A stretch of DNA of 64,000 bases from Ophiosphaerella korrae (Eukaryota > Ascomycota > Dothideomycetes > Pleosporales > Phaeosphaeriaceae): the NCBI GenBank assembly GCA_028456385.1, contig JALNQF010000044.1, forward strand, positions 1 to 64,000, given 5' to 3'. Shown piece by piece: positions 42,316-53,798 of this stretch (its first letter is position 1; each line of letters opens with the position of its first letter). The notes under the pieces were generated by a model. That model was not told the origin of the DNA, searched no databases, and saw nothing but the letters and a program-made list of their open reading frames with translations. The translations under genes were made by a program, and so were the position numbers.

Positions 42316-43770
42316 ATGGCTAACTGGTCTGATCTTCCTGCAGCGCTCACAGAGAGCTTTGACAAGTTCCAAGGGCTGCTTCGATCCGATGGCCAATTGA
42401 AGGCATTTACGACTTCGAATGCAATTGACAAAGCCACCATTTTTGGGATCAAATCTAGCGACTCGGACAGTACTCTGCTCATCACCGTCACAAATGGCAG
42501 CACCAAGGCGGGCACTGGCACGCCAAAGGATGCCCTTTTCACACTCTCCGCTCTCCCGGAACAATGGGAACAGCACTTCCAGAAGGTGCCGAAAATGCCC
42601 TATCAGAGTTATTGGGGCATGTTTGGCATGAACATCAAACAGAAGGGGATCGAAGTGGTCGGTGACCAAACAGCATACGCGCAATGGACACATGTGTGGA
42701 GACGTGTGCTCGAGCTTGCCCACGAAGCGCAGTGTGGTCCCATGCCACTCGATGAACAGACTGAAACAGAGAATGATTATCTTACAGGTCGCTATGTCTT
42801 CCTAGAGGCGCCAGGGTGGGGGAAGAGCAAGGTCTTCTACGAATTTTCGGGTGAAGGTAAACAGGCCATTGTGTTCCTGCATACTGCTGGCAGCGACAGC
42901 CGTCAGTACCACGGGGTAATGAACGACTCGAGGATGCGCAAAAAATGTAACATGTATGCTTTTGACCTACCTGGACATGGACGCAGCTTCCCATCGAAGA
43001 CGCTCCCTGCTGGCGCACATACAAACACGGAAGACAGCTACGTTGGCATCATTGCAGCGTTTGTGAAGCGGCTTGGTCTGCGACGACCGATTATTTGTGG
43101 CGCAAGTATGGCTGGGCAGGTTTGTCTGGCGGTCGCGCTCCGTCATAAGGAGGTGGGTGCTGCAGGCACCATCCCTCTCCAAGGGTGAGTGGCATAAGTA
43201 ACATGATGTTAGGACAAGGCAAGGCAGCGATGCTGACACGGACAGTTCGGAGTACCTGAACATGGAGCGACAGTGGCACGACCGCTCGCCGTATGTCAAC
43301 CAGTCACTGTTTAATCCCGAATGGGTCTATGGGGTATGTTATGGCTGGCCGAAAGAAGGCGTGTAACTGACAATATGAACTAGATGATGTCGCCGACGGC
43401 TCCTCTCGCCAACAAGCAGCTGATCTGGCACTTGTACAGCGCGCAGGCTTACGGCATCTTCCATGGCGACCTTGATTTCTACTTTGGCGGCTGGGATGGC
43501 CGTGAGCGTGTGGCATCGATTGACACGCAGAACTGCCCAGTGTATATGCTGACGGGCGAGTACGACTGGTCGAATACGGCTGCCATGGGGCAGCAGACGG
43601 CAGACAAGATCCCGGGCGCGGTGCACAAGGCGATGCCTGACCTGGGCCATTTCCCAGCGACCGAAAACCCGGGCAAGTTTGTGCCCCACCTAATGGAGGC
43701 GATTGAGCACATCCAGAAGGTGAGGAGCGAGAACCTCAGCACCATGCGCCTTGGCAACGGCACGGATTAG
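42316..43770 (+). CDS. Alpha/beta hydrolase with an N-terminal SCP2-like domain
   Basis: Three exons, 42316-43184, 43246-43333 and 43384-43770, give 447 residues. Residues about 1-150 form a separate domain (W-S-D-L-P-A-A-L ... W-G-M-F-G-M-N-I-K-Q-K-G-I-E-V-V-G-D) whose pattern resembles SCP2 sterol-carrier-type folds; this is an inference. The hydrolase core has F-L-H-T-A-G-S-D-S-R-Q-Y (oxyanion), F-D-L-P-G-H-G-R-S, the nucleophile elbow C-G-A-S-M-A-G, L-T-G-E-Y-D-W-S (acid) and L-G-H-F-P (His). The elbow is G-x-S-x-A where G-x-S-x-G is usual. The substrate is unknown. No signal peptide is seen. The open frame upstream of 42316 begins only with a TTG. Confidence 0.85.
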
Positions 43771-43958
43771 GGCAATTTGATAAATTTCATTGTGTAGATT
43801 AGTGACGGGGCGGTGACGCATGTGGTGCATGTGGCACATGTGGCGCAAGAATGAGCAAGCCAGTGGTGTCGAGCTGACCTGGGGCCTTGAATCGTGCTTG
43901 TCCTCCACCATCATTCATAAATTCATCATCTACCACCACATTACCACACCACCATACC

Positions 43959-45095
43959 ATGGCACCCCTCAAGATCAGCATACCATCAGCCCACCAATGC
44001 CAGCCGCCTGACAGCAAGTCCTACACAGAATACACCATCAAACTCGAGCCCCCGTTTCCCCGGCCAGCCACGAGCCTGGCCAAGCGATACTCGGACTTCG
44101 CTGCCCTTGATGCCTCTCTTCGCGCCGCGGTCGGGGCTGCGCCACCGGTTGCGTTGCCGCCAAAGTCCTGGGGTATCGGTGGTTTCCTAGGTCTCGGTAG
44201 CGGTACGCCGACTGCAGAGGCCGTGGAGAAGCGGCGAGCCGGGCTGGAGGACTATCTTCGCGGCATCCAAGGCGCCCAAGACGGCCGCTGGCGCCTGGCG
44301 TCGCCCTACCGCGCCTTTCTCCATCTCGACAACACCACCAAGCCAACCGGCCCTGCTGGTGCTGACCACGACCGCGTGCGCGACTCGCCCGACTGGCTGG
44401 ACAGACACGGGGAGCTCAAGAGCAGCCTGCAGGATGCGCGGCGGTGGTTGACGGCGAGGGAACAGGCCACGGCCGCTGCCGCTCAGCATGAGGCAGCTGC
44501 CAACGCAAAGAAGAGCCTCGTTCGCGCCGACTCCTTACTATCTGCCCTGCAAGAAGGCCTCGCCCGGCTGAGCGGCCAAACCGGCCCTGCTGACGGATGG
44601 TCGGGGGAGAAGCTCGGCCAAGGCGAGACCAGGCGCCGGCGCGACATGATCACCGGCCTGAAGAAGGAGAAGGATGGCCTGGAGAGTGTGCTGAACAGCA
44701 TGGCCGTCAGGGCTGCCATCGCAGGCTCGGCTTCCCTGGCCACCCCCTCCACCTCGGCCGCTGCCGTCACTCAGGAACAGAAAGCAGGTCTCTTCAAAGG
44801 CGCTACCGCCTCAAAGCCGGCCTCCAGACGTGTCCTTGGCGCACCCCAGGAAACCGAGCGCACTAGAGAACTCGACAACGAGGGCGTGTTGCAGCTGCAG
44901 AAGCAGATTATTCAAGAGCAAGACGAGGACCTCGTTGATTTGACAACCGTCGTAAGGCGTATGAAGGACATGGGCGTCGCCATCAACACCGAAATTATCG
45001 AGCAGAATGCCATCTTGGGGCTGCTGGATGAGGATGTTGAGCGCGTAGATGGAAAGATCAAGATTGCCAAAAAGAGAATTGCCAAAATACGCTAG
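43959..45095 (+). CDS. Vacuolar SNARE Vam7 (PX plus Qc-SNARE)
   Basis: A single exon of 378 residues. The N-terminal PX domain (about 1-115) includes the K-R-Y-S-D-F-A-A-L-D motif that contacts phosphoinositides. The middle is Ala-rich and helical. The C-terminal SNARE motif (about 315-375) begins Q-K-Q-I-I-Q-E-Q-D-E-D-L-V-D-L and keeps the zero-layer Gln in I-I-E-Q-N. There is no membrane anchor, as in yeast Vam7, which is held on the vacuole by PI3P and HOPS. It takes part in homotypic vacuole fusion. The ATG at 43959 has a strong context (ataccATGg). Confidence 0.93.
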   Translation: MAPLKISIPSAHQCQPPDSKSYTEYTIKLEPPFPRPATSLAKRYSDFAALDASLRAAVGAAPPVALPPKSWGIGGFLGLGSGTPTAEAVEKRRAGLEDYLRGIQGAQDGRWRLASPYRAFLHLDNTTKPTGPAGADHDRVRDSPDWLDRHGELKSSLQDARRWLTAREQATAAAAQHEAAANAKKSLVRADSLLSALQEGLARLSGQTGPADGWSGEKLGQGETRRRRDMITGLKKEKDGLESVLNSMAVRAAIAGSASLATPSTSAAAVTQEQKAGLFKGATASKPASRRVLGAPQETERTRELDNEGVLQLQKQIIQEQDEDLVDLTTVVRRMKDMGVAINTEIIEQNAILGLLDEDVERVDGKIKIAKKRIAKIR

Positions 45096-45286
45096 GCTTT
45101 GGAACGGTTTGCATTTTGAGTATTTTATATGATACCCTGATTTCCTCTTACCTCCTCTCCCAACTGACGCTTCATCTGATTGGTCATAACTCATGTCTTC
45201 GTAACCGCCAATCCGCCCTCACCTCTAATTCTACCGTGGACTAGATACTCTATACACTGCCGCCCACTCCCGCTCCTGCAACCCTT

Positions 45287-47538
45287 CTACGACCCAAACT
45301 CCTCGCGATGTACCGCGAGGAATGTCAGGCTCCAGAGTTGGCGAATGTTGCTCTCAGTAGACGTTATTGAGCCTAGCGAAACTGCCTGGAACTTGCCATC
45401 GTACGACCAGCTCCACACTTCGTGGTTTAGTAACGCCCGATTCCCGTCAATTGTATCCCAGAGCTTCTTATAAGCGGAACGAATCTTGTTGTAAAGTTGG
45501 GTGTTGGTGCAAAAGTCTACGGAGCAAGAGTTAGTGTACTGCCATATTCAAATGAAATACGAGGTAATGTCAACTTACCAGGCCGATCCGTTGATGCACA
45601 GCGTCCAAGCTGTTTGCTCAAGCCGGCGCCCATCATGGCCAACTGCCAACTCCACACTACGGTGCCATGGTAATCACGTTGCGAGAAGCCATTTGCAAAG
45701 CTTCCATCATTTGCGTACGCGGGGTTAGCAACCACAAGACCGACGTCAGTCCATAATCCAGCCGGGAATGGCCTTAGAATGTGGTCAGCAGATTGGTCGA
45801 GGAAGGAACTGAGCTGGGTTTGATTGGTCGTATTGAGGAAGAAGTGGCGGAAACAGTCATCCGTGTTCACGACCGGTACGACGTTGCCAGAATTGATGGT
45901 TCCCCCAACGGCGAGACCATAGTATTTGACATCACTAGTAATGGTCTCCACGTGGGTCGGCACAGAAAGACCAGCACTTGACACGTAGCTTTGCACGCGC
46001 GATCTGGCTTCTGCTTGCGGTACATTAATTTCAAAGAAACGCAGCGTCTCATCTTCCCAAATTTGGGCATATCGGTCTGCCAACTCTTTCCAGTCGGAGT
46101 GATCGGGAAAGTAACCAGCTCGGCTGAGGGCGGCAATCGCACGAAGACCCGCGGGTACCAGCGCAGTGTTCACGTCGTATGGCGTTCGTCCTCCCCCCAG
46201 ACCGTTGTTTGAATCGCGCCACTCGCCGACTGGTTCATTTTTGCGCAGGTGAATGAGGTTCTCCCTAGTTTGGCTGCCAGCAAATGGAGCTGCGATGCGC
46301 ATGATCTTTTCGACTGTGGTCTGGGTAAGCTGCGCATACGAGAGCCCACTGTTTTCCACTAAAAAATTTGCGCTCTTTGCAAAGAACTCCTGCGACCGCT
46401 GCTGTCCAGGTTTGGTGTCTACGAAGTACTTTTGTATGGCGATTGGGAGCATAAAATCAGTGTCGATCATCTTGTAGTCGCAACGGGGCTTCGAGGAAGC
46501 AATACCTTCCTTGCGGTTGAGGTAAGTTGCGTAGTCACCCAGCACCTCCTCGTGGCAGACAGTGCCATCTTGGCGGTTGATGCGCTCGATAACGGCTGCA
46601 ATAACAGCCTCGATTGCTTCCGAGCTGAGGATAGGCTGCATAAGAAGCATCGAGATCATGCTGTCGCGGCCAAAATAGGTCAAAAACCGCCATGTTCCAG
46701 CCAGGAGCTTATTGCTGTATGACAAGAATGCCAGCGAAGTGACTTGGTCCGGATTTTGCGAAACTAGCTCATGTGCGGCTGGTGTGAGAACTTCCTGTGG
46801 GCTGAGTTGGTCAAGTTGGGGGTAATTGTAAGATATCTCGAACCGATAAGAACCGGGACCGAAGCTGAGCGTCCACGCTGCGTCGCGATTGACGGTCACG
46901 TTCTGGGCGCCGTTCAAGGGGATATAAGTCATCGTGGACGTCGTCACACCATCGAACCATGTCCTATTGATGGAAGCACTGCCATCACTATTCTCCGTGA
47001 AGCCGAAGCTGTTCTGAAAAGCCTGGTCAATATTTCCGCCCTCAGAGAAATCCCGAATACTTCGAACACTGCCGAGAATGGGCACCGCAAGAATAGCCGA
47101 GTCGTTGAATTTGATAGCTCCAGATACACCTACGCGACTATTGGCGTCTCCGTTCAAGTCATAAATAGGATCCAAGGCGTCTCCGCTATCCCCCTTTTCA
47201 AGGCTCATAGAAAGTGTACCAAGTTGGCCGCTTCCAGGTTTGAAGAGCGCGAGGGCACCACTGTTACCAGCAGGCCATGCTACGAGCAACCGAGGTTTGA
47301 TGATGTTCAGATTGTCGCCAGACCGAGGACTCGTGACAATCACATGTGAGCTTGAGTGGCAGTCTGAGTAGAAATAGTTGGAATTGGATCCCTCTGGAAG
47401 GTAGAGCCGCGAGGCAGCCCCAGAGCAGGACAAAGGTGGTGAGTATGAAGGAATGGACTGAGGCCTAGACTGAGGCCTCGACTGAGAAAGACCGATCGAA
47501 GCCAGTAAGACAGCTCCTACAAGTCCTACGGAAACCAT
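45287..47538 (-). CDS. Secreted six-hairpin glycosidase-like protein (glycogen-debranching-like fold)
   Basis: Two coding exons, 47538-45579 and 45516-45287, joined over a 62-nt intron, give 729 residues. The start M-V-S-V-G-L-V-G-A-V-L-L-A-S-I-G-L is a signal peptide or anchor. A beta-rich N-terminal half is followed by an (alpha/alpha)6-like half with T-Y-F-G-R-D-S-M-I-S-M-L, H-E-E-V-L-G-D-Y-A-T-Y and G-E-W-R-D-S-N-N-G-L-G-G-G-R-T-P-Y-D-V-N, typical of six-hairpin glycosidases. The substrate is not known. A probable 5'-UTR intron (about 47541-47606, GTGAGT ... TACTAAC ... TTTTAG) ends just before the ATG; the frame upstream of it has no ATG. It converges with VAM7. Confidence 0.8.
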
Positions 47539-47880
47539 GATAACTAAAATTAAGTTAGTAGAAGGTCGATGCATGCCGATCAAGGTGCAGGTTGATCATA
47601 GGCGACTCACTTAGCTTTGTAGAGCTGCTTGAGGGACCGTTGGACTCTGTATCAGAACCTTGCACGACTGTTGTTCTGGTGATGGAGATGTCGCATGTGA
47701 GGGGCTTGCGCCTGAAAAGGTCAACTGCATCTACGAAACGGGCGCTGTCTGTCCGGACGGATGATGGCCACACACAGGTGATGCTTAAGTTTCACCCAGC
47801 CGAAGAGTCAACGAGGAGTGAAAACTCTAGCGGGTGGAAGAGCGCAGGCCTATGAGAGTCCCCGCTTTTGGAACTCCCCC

Positions 47881-47904
47881 ATATCAGGGCTGCGGCCCTG
47901 ATAT
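47881..47904. repeat. Perfect 10-bp inverted repeat with a 4-base loop
   Basis: atatcagggc and gccctgatat are separated by tgcg. This could be a protein-binding palindrome or the remnant of a small foldback element. Confidence 0.85.
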
Positions 47905-48293
47905 ACGGCATCTTTCTCTCCATGGTTGCAGCAGTGAATGGGTCGGTCGGGTGGATGTCAACGTCATGACGGTAAAGGGTCCGTCATTTCATGGTCGATC
48001 ACGCAGGGCCGCCAAAGCTGCCATGAATTTGCATGGCCGGGGAAAACAAGGTCACGATGACAAGGCTGGTGTTGAGGTGTGGGATCATGAGTGGTTGGAA
48101 GAAGACCCAATGATGTCCCGTCGGGCGCGCCATTCCCGTTGCATGCGCGATCAACACAGGGTCCACAACGTCGCCTCATGGCACTTGCCTCCTTGAGACA
48201 AACACCACGAGAAGTGTCCGTGGTGCCATCGCCCACTAAGAGCTGCAGCTGGTCTTGTGCTACTCCCACCTTGCTGCCGCGGACCCGCTACTT

Positions 48294-48332
48294 GCATCAT
48301 ACCTAGGCATCATACTTAGGCATCATGCCTAT
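48294..48332. repeat. Three 13-bp tandem repeats
   Basis: Units gcatcatacctag, gcatcatacttag and gcatcatgcctat differ at few positions. They lie about 305 bp before the LPMO start. Confidence 0.8.
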
Positions 48333-48636
48333 GTTGCACCGGCAAGCATGACCATTACATGTGATCAACCGATCAGATCGCGACAGAACGTGCACAGCCG
48401 TTGGAAGTCGGGACTATAGTGGCACTAGCATGGTTGGCCAATCAGCACCCGTATCTAGCCGCAACACGAGATGATCTATCCTGGGTAAACACGGTGATAG
48501 TGCGAATACACAATTTTTTACCAGCATGGCGACCAACTGTAAACATCTCCTTCTCGGCTCTTGGCGACCGAAAGAGTGCCAGTTGCTTATCAAGGAGCAC
48601 CGTCCACAATGGTGACACCGTCTGCAAGCTGCCGCC

Positions 48637-49431
48637 ATGTGGTACGCCTTGGCCACGCTGTCCCTCCAGCTCGTCTCTGTTGCGTTGGCACACGGCCGTG
48701 TAACCCACATAACGACCTCAAGCGGCACAGTATACACAGGCTGGAACCCCGAGTTTGCCTTTGCCCCTCCCCCTCCTCCACTCGCAGCTTGGACAGCATC
48801 CAATCTCGGCAATATCTACATACCACCCTCGAGTTTCAATACCACAGACATTGCGTGTCACTTCAATGCCACACCGGGAACTTTGAACGTCAACACCACC
48901 GCTGGCGATACCCTTAAGCTACAGTGGAATGAATGGCCAGTTTCCCATGTTGGTCCTGTGTTAAGCTACCTCGCAGCATGCAATGGAACTTGTGTGGATA
49001 CAAGGAAAGAGAATCTAAAATGGATTAAAATCGACGAGCTGGGCTGGTTGAATAGTACTGGATGGGATAGTCTGATGCTCGGCGGTACTTGGGCAACCAA
49101 CATCCTCATCGCGAACAACTATCAGTGGACTGTGAAAATCCCAAAATCCCTTGCAGCAGGTGACTACGTACTCAGGCATGAGATTATAGCTTTGCATATT
49201 GCTGAAATGCCAGATGGCGCACAGTTTTACCCACAATGCGTGAATTTGAGGGTTACAAGGAAAAGGCTTCATAGGGAGAAGAAGTTGGTTGGTGGTAGCT
49301 TGGCCATGAATCTTTATGGAATGAGCGATCCTGGCATTCTGGTGGATGTTCACTCCAACATCAAAAAATACAAGATACCAGGACCGAGGATATGGCATGG
49401 TGCAACACCGGTAAAGCAGCCAAATCAATAA
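48637..49431 (+). CDS. AA9 lytic polysaccharide monooxygenase
   Basis: A single-exon protein of 264 residues. The signal peptide M-W-Y-A-L-A-T-L-S-L-Q-L-V-S-V-A-L-A ends so that mature H19 becomes the N-terminal histidine of the copper brace. H104 (W-P-V-S-H-V-G-P-V) is the second brace His; H181 (L-R-H-E-I-I-A-L-H), Q196 and Y198 (G-A-Q-F-Y-P-Q-C) complete the site. C74/C201 and C115/C119 can pair. There is no carbohydrate-binding module, and the C-terminus is a basic tail. AA9 enzymes cleave cellulose or xyloglucan oxidatively and need an electron donor. Confidence 0.96.
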   Translation: MWYALATLSLQLVSVALAHGRVTHITTSSGTVYTGWNPEFAFAPPPPPLAAWTASNLGNIYIPPSSFNTTDIACHFNATPGTLNVNTTAGDTLKLQWNEWPVSHVGPVLSYLAACNGTCVDTRKENLKWIKIDELGWLNSTGWDSLMLGGTWATNILIANNYQWTVKIPKSLAAGDYVLRHEIIALHIAEMPDGAQFYPQCVNLRVTRKRLHREKKLVGGSLAMNLYGMSDPGILVDVHSNIKKYKIPGPRIWHGATPVKQPNQ

Positions 49432-49582
49432 ACTCGATCGAATTTATGTCAAGGGTGTTAGGTGCGAGGCTGAGAGCAACGGCATCACTGAACAAGGTGC
49501 ACAAACGGAGAACTTTTGTCAATCAGTGGATTATACAAGCAATGTATAGTTCGCTACCCTCGTTCCTACCCAAACCCCTTTC

Positions 49583-51311
49583 CTATTCCAAGACTTCGAA
49601 ACCTACAAGATCTGGTGCAAAGTTATTTCCAAACCCTCCAAAAGTCACAGTATTTCCAGCACCCTTGACAAAACCATCCACTTCAATCGACAATCTTCCA
49701 CTCTCTTCCCAGTTGCCACCTGACAGAGGAAACGCCCATCTCTTCGCTTTCTGGCCATTAACTGCAATCGTCATATTCCTTGCGTTGTCACCCAAGCCCC
49801 AAGCAGTCGTGAATGCATAATCGTAATTGACAAAGTCAACACCCAAGATTTTCTTACCGGCAGACTGGACGCTAACGTTGAATGAGACCTTGGCACTTGC
49901 GTCAATGTTGCCAACCTTGGAACCTGTTGGAAGGCATGTGCCGGCTGAACATTTAACAACTCGAATCGGGCCAGAATTAGTCACGTCAGCGGCGTTATGA
50001 TAGGTCGTAGATTTGAGTGGAGTGGATGCGACAATATCAGACAACAGCCATAACCGCAGCTCGTGGCCAGCCAAATTCATGCGCTGGGCTTTAGACACAA
50101 TACCGATGTTCTTCGCGGCCCAAATATCACGCACCTGAGCTGATGCAACCCCTAATGATGCCAGGTCGAACTCTACATTCTGGGAGTCGTTCCGCCAGTT
50201 TGCAATTCCGACGACTCGCCTGGCTCCAGAAAGTTCCCCCATCCAAATATCCCACTCTTCCTCTGTGTGCCGACGAACGAGCTGAGCTTGTTTGGCAAGT
50301 GGATCCTGGTTGATGGCAATAACCTCCTTGTTTTCCAAGATAGCAAGCGAACTTTTGCTGAGACGATTTGGATCGAGTGCCGCACCAATGATCAGAGGAG
50401 ACTTGTTGATGGCCCACATACCAAAGTGAAAGCGCTCTTCTTCAGCCGAAAGTGCATTCAGACCGACGCTTGACCAATCAGCCATTATTCAGGAAAGCTT
50501 GCAATCCACTTACATGAGCATATCCATATCGGCATAAGCGCCAACTGAAGTATGCCGGAAGTATGGTACGATCTGATTCGTAATACGCCAGATGCTTCGC
50601 CATTTATTATATATGTCGTTACTGATCCTCCAAGTGTTCCCAGCCTTTTGAGCCCATTCGCCTACATTAGTACCAATACCCCATTGGCAGATGAAGTACT
50701 GAATGTTACGATTTACTTTGTCCAACTCTTCAGCCATATGCTGAAAACGGGCTGGAGATTGCGACTCAGCTGAACTAGAATCGACCATTGTCGTCTTCGA
50801 AGTAGAGTAGCAATTGTCATATCTACGCATTGTCAGTGACATAGCCATTGCCATAAATCTGCAAGCAGGCGCACTTGAGGTTATCGCCTCCCCATTCCGC
50901 AAAGCTTTCCGCATCCAGCTTCTCAAAACCCAAACTAGCAGGCAGGTCTGTGGACCCACATTGCAGGTATCCAGCACCAGAGTAGAGCCCAAAGTCGAGC
51001 CCAAGTCCATGAATAAAATCTCCGAGCGCTTTTCCACCTGAAGGAAATAGAGTGGCATTCCATTGCAGTCGTCCCTGGGCATCACGGTCTCGCGAGGGCC
51101 AGCCACAGTCCACGGTCACAAAATTGTAGCCTGCCTTGTCGAGGCCGAGCTTTATGAGGCCTTCAGCACTCTGTTTGATCTTTTCTTCAGAAGGTGAACA
51201 GCTCCAGGTGTTGTAACTATTCCATCCCATCGGAGGTGTCGACGATCGCACAGTTTTGGCAACGGCAATCTGCGCACAATGCGCGAGGATAAAGAGTAAT
51301 ACGGGCCCCAT
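49583..51311 (-). CDS. Secreted alpha-galactosidase (GH27) with a C-terminal beta-sandwich module
   Basis: Three exons, 51311-50875, 50822-50514 and 50468-49583, with introns of 52 and 45 nt, give 543 residues. A signal peptide (1-18) precedes T-P-P-M-G-W-N-S-Y-N-T-W. The nucleophile is in L-K-Y-D-N-C, formed across the first splice; the acid/base Asp is in Y-A-D-M-D-M-L, formed before the second. F-G-M-W-A-I-N-K-S-P-L and an all-beta domain follow. Residues about 400-543 form a separate CBM35/CBM6-like sandwich (inference). It releases terminal alpha-galactose from galactomannan and raffinose-type sugars. Confidence 0.95.
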
Positions 51312-51381
51312 TTTGATGGTGTGTTAAATTTTCGTCTTCCTACTTCATGTCCATGCGACAAGGTGGGTGGTTCATTTGAGC

Positions 51382-51390
51382 TTATATATT
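51382..51390 (-). promoter_or_regulatory. TATA-like element of the GH27 gene
   Basis: ttatatatt lies about 75 bp upstream of the ATG at 51311 (minus strand: aatatataa). Confidence 0.5.
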
Positions 51391-52569
51391 TTTGTGCACC
51401 TTCCGCTAACACGGCGTACCGCTCCGCGAATGCTATCCCATTGTAATTGACATACAGTACGGAACAATTCGCTGTATGTGGAGTATAACTATGTATATTC
51501 GGAAGGTGCACATATTTGGCAGGTCCTAGCCTTGGAGGAAGAATGCGGGGAAGGATTGGTCAATATTGAATTTGCAGGGTTATAGCGACGATCCGCTCCC
51601 CGCGCATCAGATGATTTATGCTTGAGGAGCGGGAGCTATACTGTACATGTATGTAGTTCCGCAGAGCTCCTCACGACGAGTAATAATTTTCCTTCTCTAG
51701 TAAATAGGTTGGACAGTGAGTGACGCCTCGGTTTCGAGCCTAGGCAGTCTTCGTTGCCGATGAAGCCTATCAAAAGTGCCTAGAATATCGATTCATCAGC
51801 AATGGTGACATATCTAAATTCTCTTTTACTCCGGATATGATACTGCGATCGATTAAACAGATAAGAGGTTCGATGGGAGCAAAACGATTTAGTGGTCAGT
51901 GAAAGGGCCGCTTATCTTATTGGAGAAATGGTTTCCGAACGAGCATATATTCATTGCGAGCAACATGGAGCTTCTTGTTCTAAGTTTTTCTCTACATCAT
52001 CTCGAGCAAAAATATTTCCTTATGAGCATCACAGATGATCCTCTTCAGTCTTTAATATTAATAGTATTTTATATATACTACAACCATCTGAATAAATCCA
52101 AAAGGCCCAGAGAAAAGATAAGTAGGTTAGGTAACTCAATGTCGCGTGAAAGTGAATATGTGTGTATTATGAAGGCGAACGTTATTCGGTCCCTTATTCC
52201 TACACCCGAGTGGCCCAAGGTTTTACCTACCAACGTTGCCAGCTCTTAGTAAATTAAAAAGTAAGGATTTTCCTCTCTCGGTATTGGTGCTAGAGATATA
52301 TAATAGTGAATAGAATATAGCATTGTATACCTGGAAGCTTTGGATTACTTTTACCTTATCTCTAATTTCCTGACCTACACTAGAAAAGCGATGGACTAGA
52401 GACAGAGGGCCGAATAACGCACAACCGTTGTGACACACTACCGTGTTAACTATAGCTCTAGATATTCTCGTACTCTGCTCCGCGAAGAAAATATAACCAA
52501 AGACGGGCATTACTTAAAAAGCCATTGGACAGGCTGTTGTGACCGCCAACCTATCATTACCAACTATAC

Positions 52570-52926
52570 TAGGAAATATATACAATGACAGATAACATAA
52601 ACAAACCAGATAAACTCATATCCAAAGAGAGGGAATAAAAGCACTGTCGAACGAGCGATATCTTTACAAATAACCTGGTGGGATTTCCCACTAGGGGTTT
52701 TATTCGAGCTCCTCTAGACTCTATAATTCGCATCATTCCAATGAAGTTACAATCTATACGAAAAGGAGAACCCCATCGCCAGCTGGATCCGGCGTCCTGA
52801 CAAGTAGATGTAATCTCCATACGATAATTATTGCAATTAGTGCCCTCTAGACCTAAATTTGATTCAAAGATGCGAAGCAACCTTGGGACTATAAAAAATG
52901 CCATCATAAATGTACCTCCCCTTGGA
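52570..52926 (-). mobile_element. Possible LTR or LTR-retroelement end fragment
   Basis: On the minus strand a purine tract (52914-52925) is followed by A/T-rich sequence resembling the first bases of an LTR. No coding part is recognisable. The boundary is a guess. Confidence 0.3.
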
Positions 52927-53791
52927 GAATTATGTTGCAAGATGGATCTGACTCTAAAACAAGAAACAGCTCAGCATTGATTGTTGTAAAGCACACATAC
53001 GAGTTTATTTTGAGTGCCTTGTGCTACTTGGGTATATTCGAAATAAGATATCCTGGGAAATGGTGCGAGGAGTGAAGAACTGCTTCATCAACGGTATCCT
53101 GCTATAAATAGCTTCGGCAGCTGGCTGTGGCCAAAAGTCCTACCGATACCAAGGTATCCTATCAAATAGCGGAGATTGGTTATTCACATAAATGAGTTCG
53201 GAACAAAAAAGTATTTATTGCTTGGCGTTTGTTTCACTCTAAACGGAAGTGGGCTCACACGAAAAGCAGTGGCAAATGTCTAGAACACGACCTCAAATCA
53301 TCTGTGCAAGTTTGAAGCCATCTACAAAATTACCAATTGCGTTCCACCCTCAAGCTGCGGAAGTAATTTATTTACTTGTGCCAAGAGAGTCACCTGGCCT
53401 TCCCCGGGTTCTTTCAACTTTATTAACCGGCGGGGACATGTCAACACACATTGACCTTGACAAGCCTCAAATGAAAGAGTAGCCTCCACTTTCCACATGA
53501 CTCGCATTCTTCATGAGAACCAACCGGTGCTAAATGTCTTCTGATGTATGACAATGAATGCGGCGTTTCGGTTGGGAGTGGCTGCTTGGGGTCGCGCACA
53601 CCCTGTCACACAATCTTCGATTTTAATCAGAATATACCGAATGTAGCTTCTTGGACATCAACGAGGTAGGTCTTCCTCTCTCCCGAGCATGGGGTGTGTA
53701 CTGCTCCCGACGCCCCGGTTAAACATCATCCTCTATTACAAACTAGCCAAGAACCTCGTTTTCTCGACTGACGTCGCGGGTCTGATGTTTG

Positions 53792-53798
53792 TATATAA
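53792..53798 (+). promoter_or_regulatory. TATA box of the CE4 gene
   Basis: tatataa lies about 65 bp before the ATG at 53860. Confidence 0.55.

Larger units (their letters stand above)
47539..48636. other. Divergent spacer between the glycosidase-like and LPMO genes
   Basis: It holds a 5'-UTR intron of the left gene, a 10-bp perfect hairpin (47881-47904) and three 13-bp tandem repeats (48294-48332), and the promoter of the LPMO. No protein gene is supported. Confidence 0.55.
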
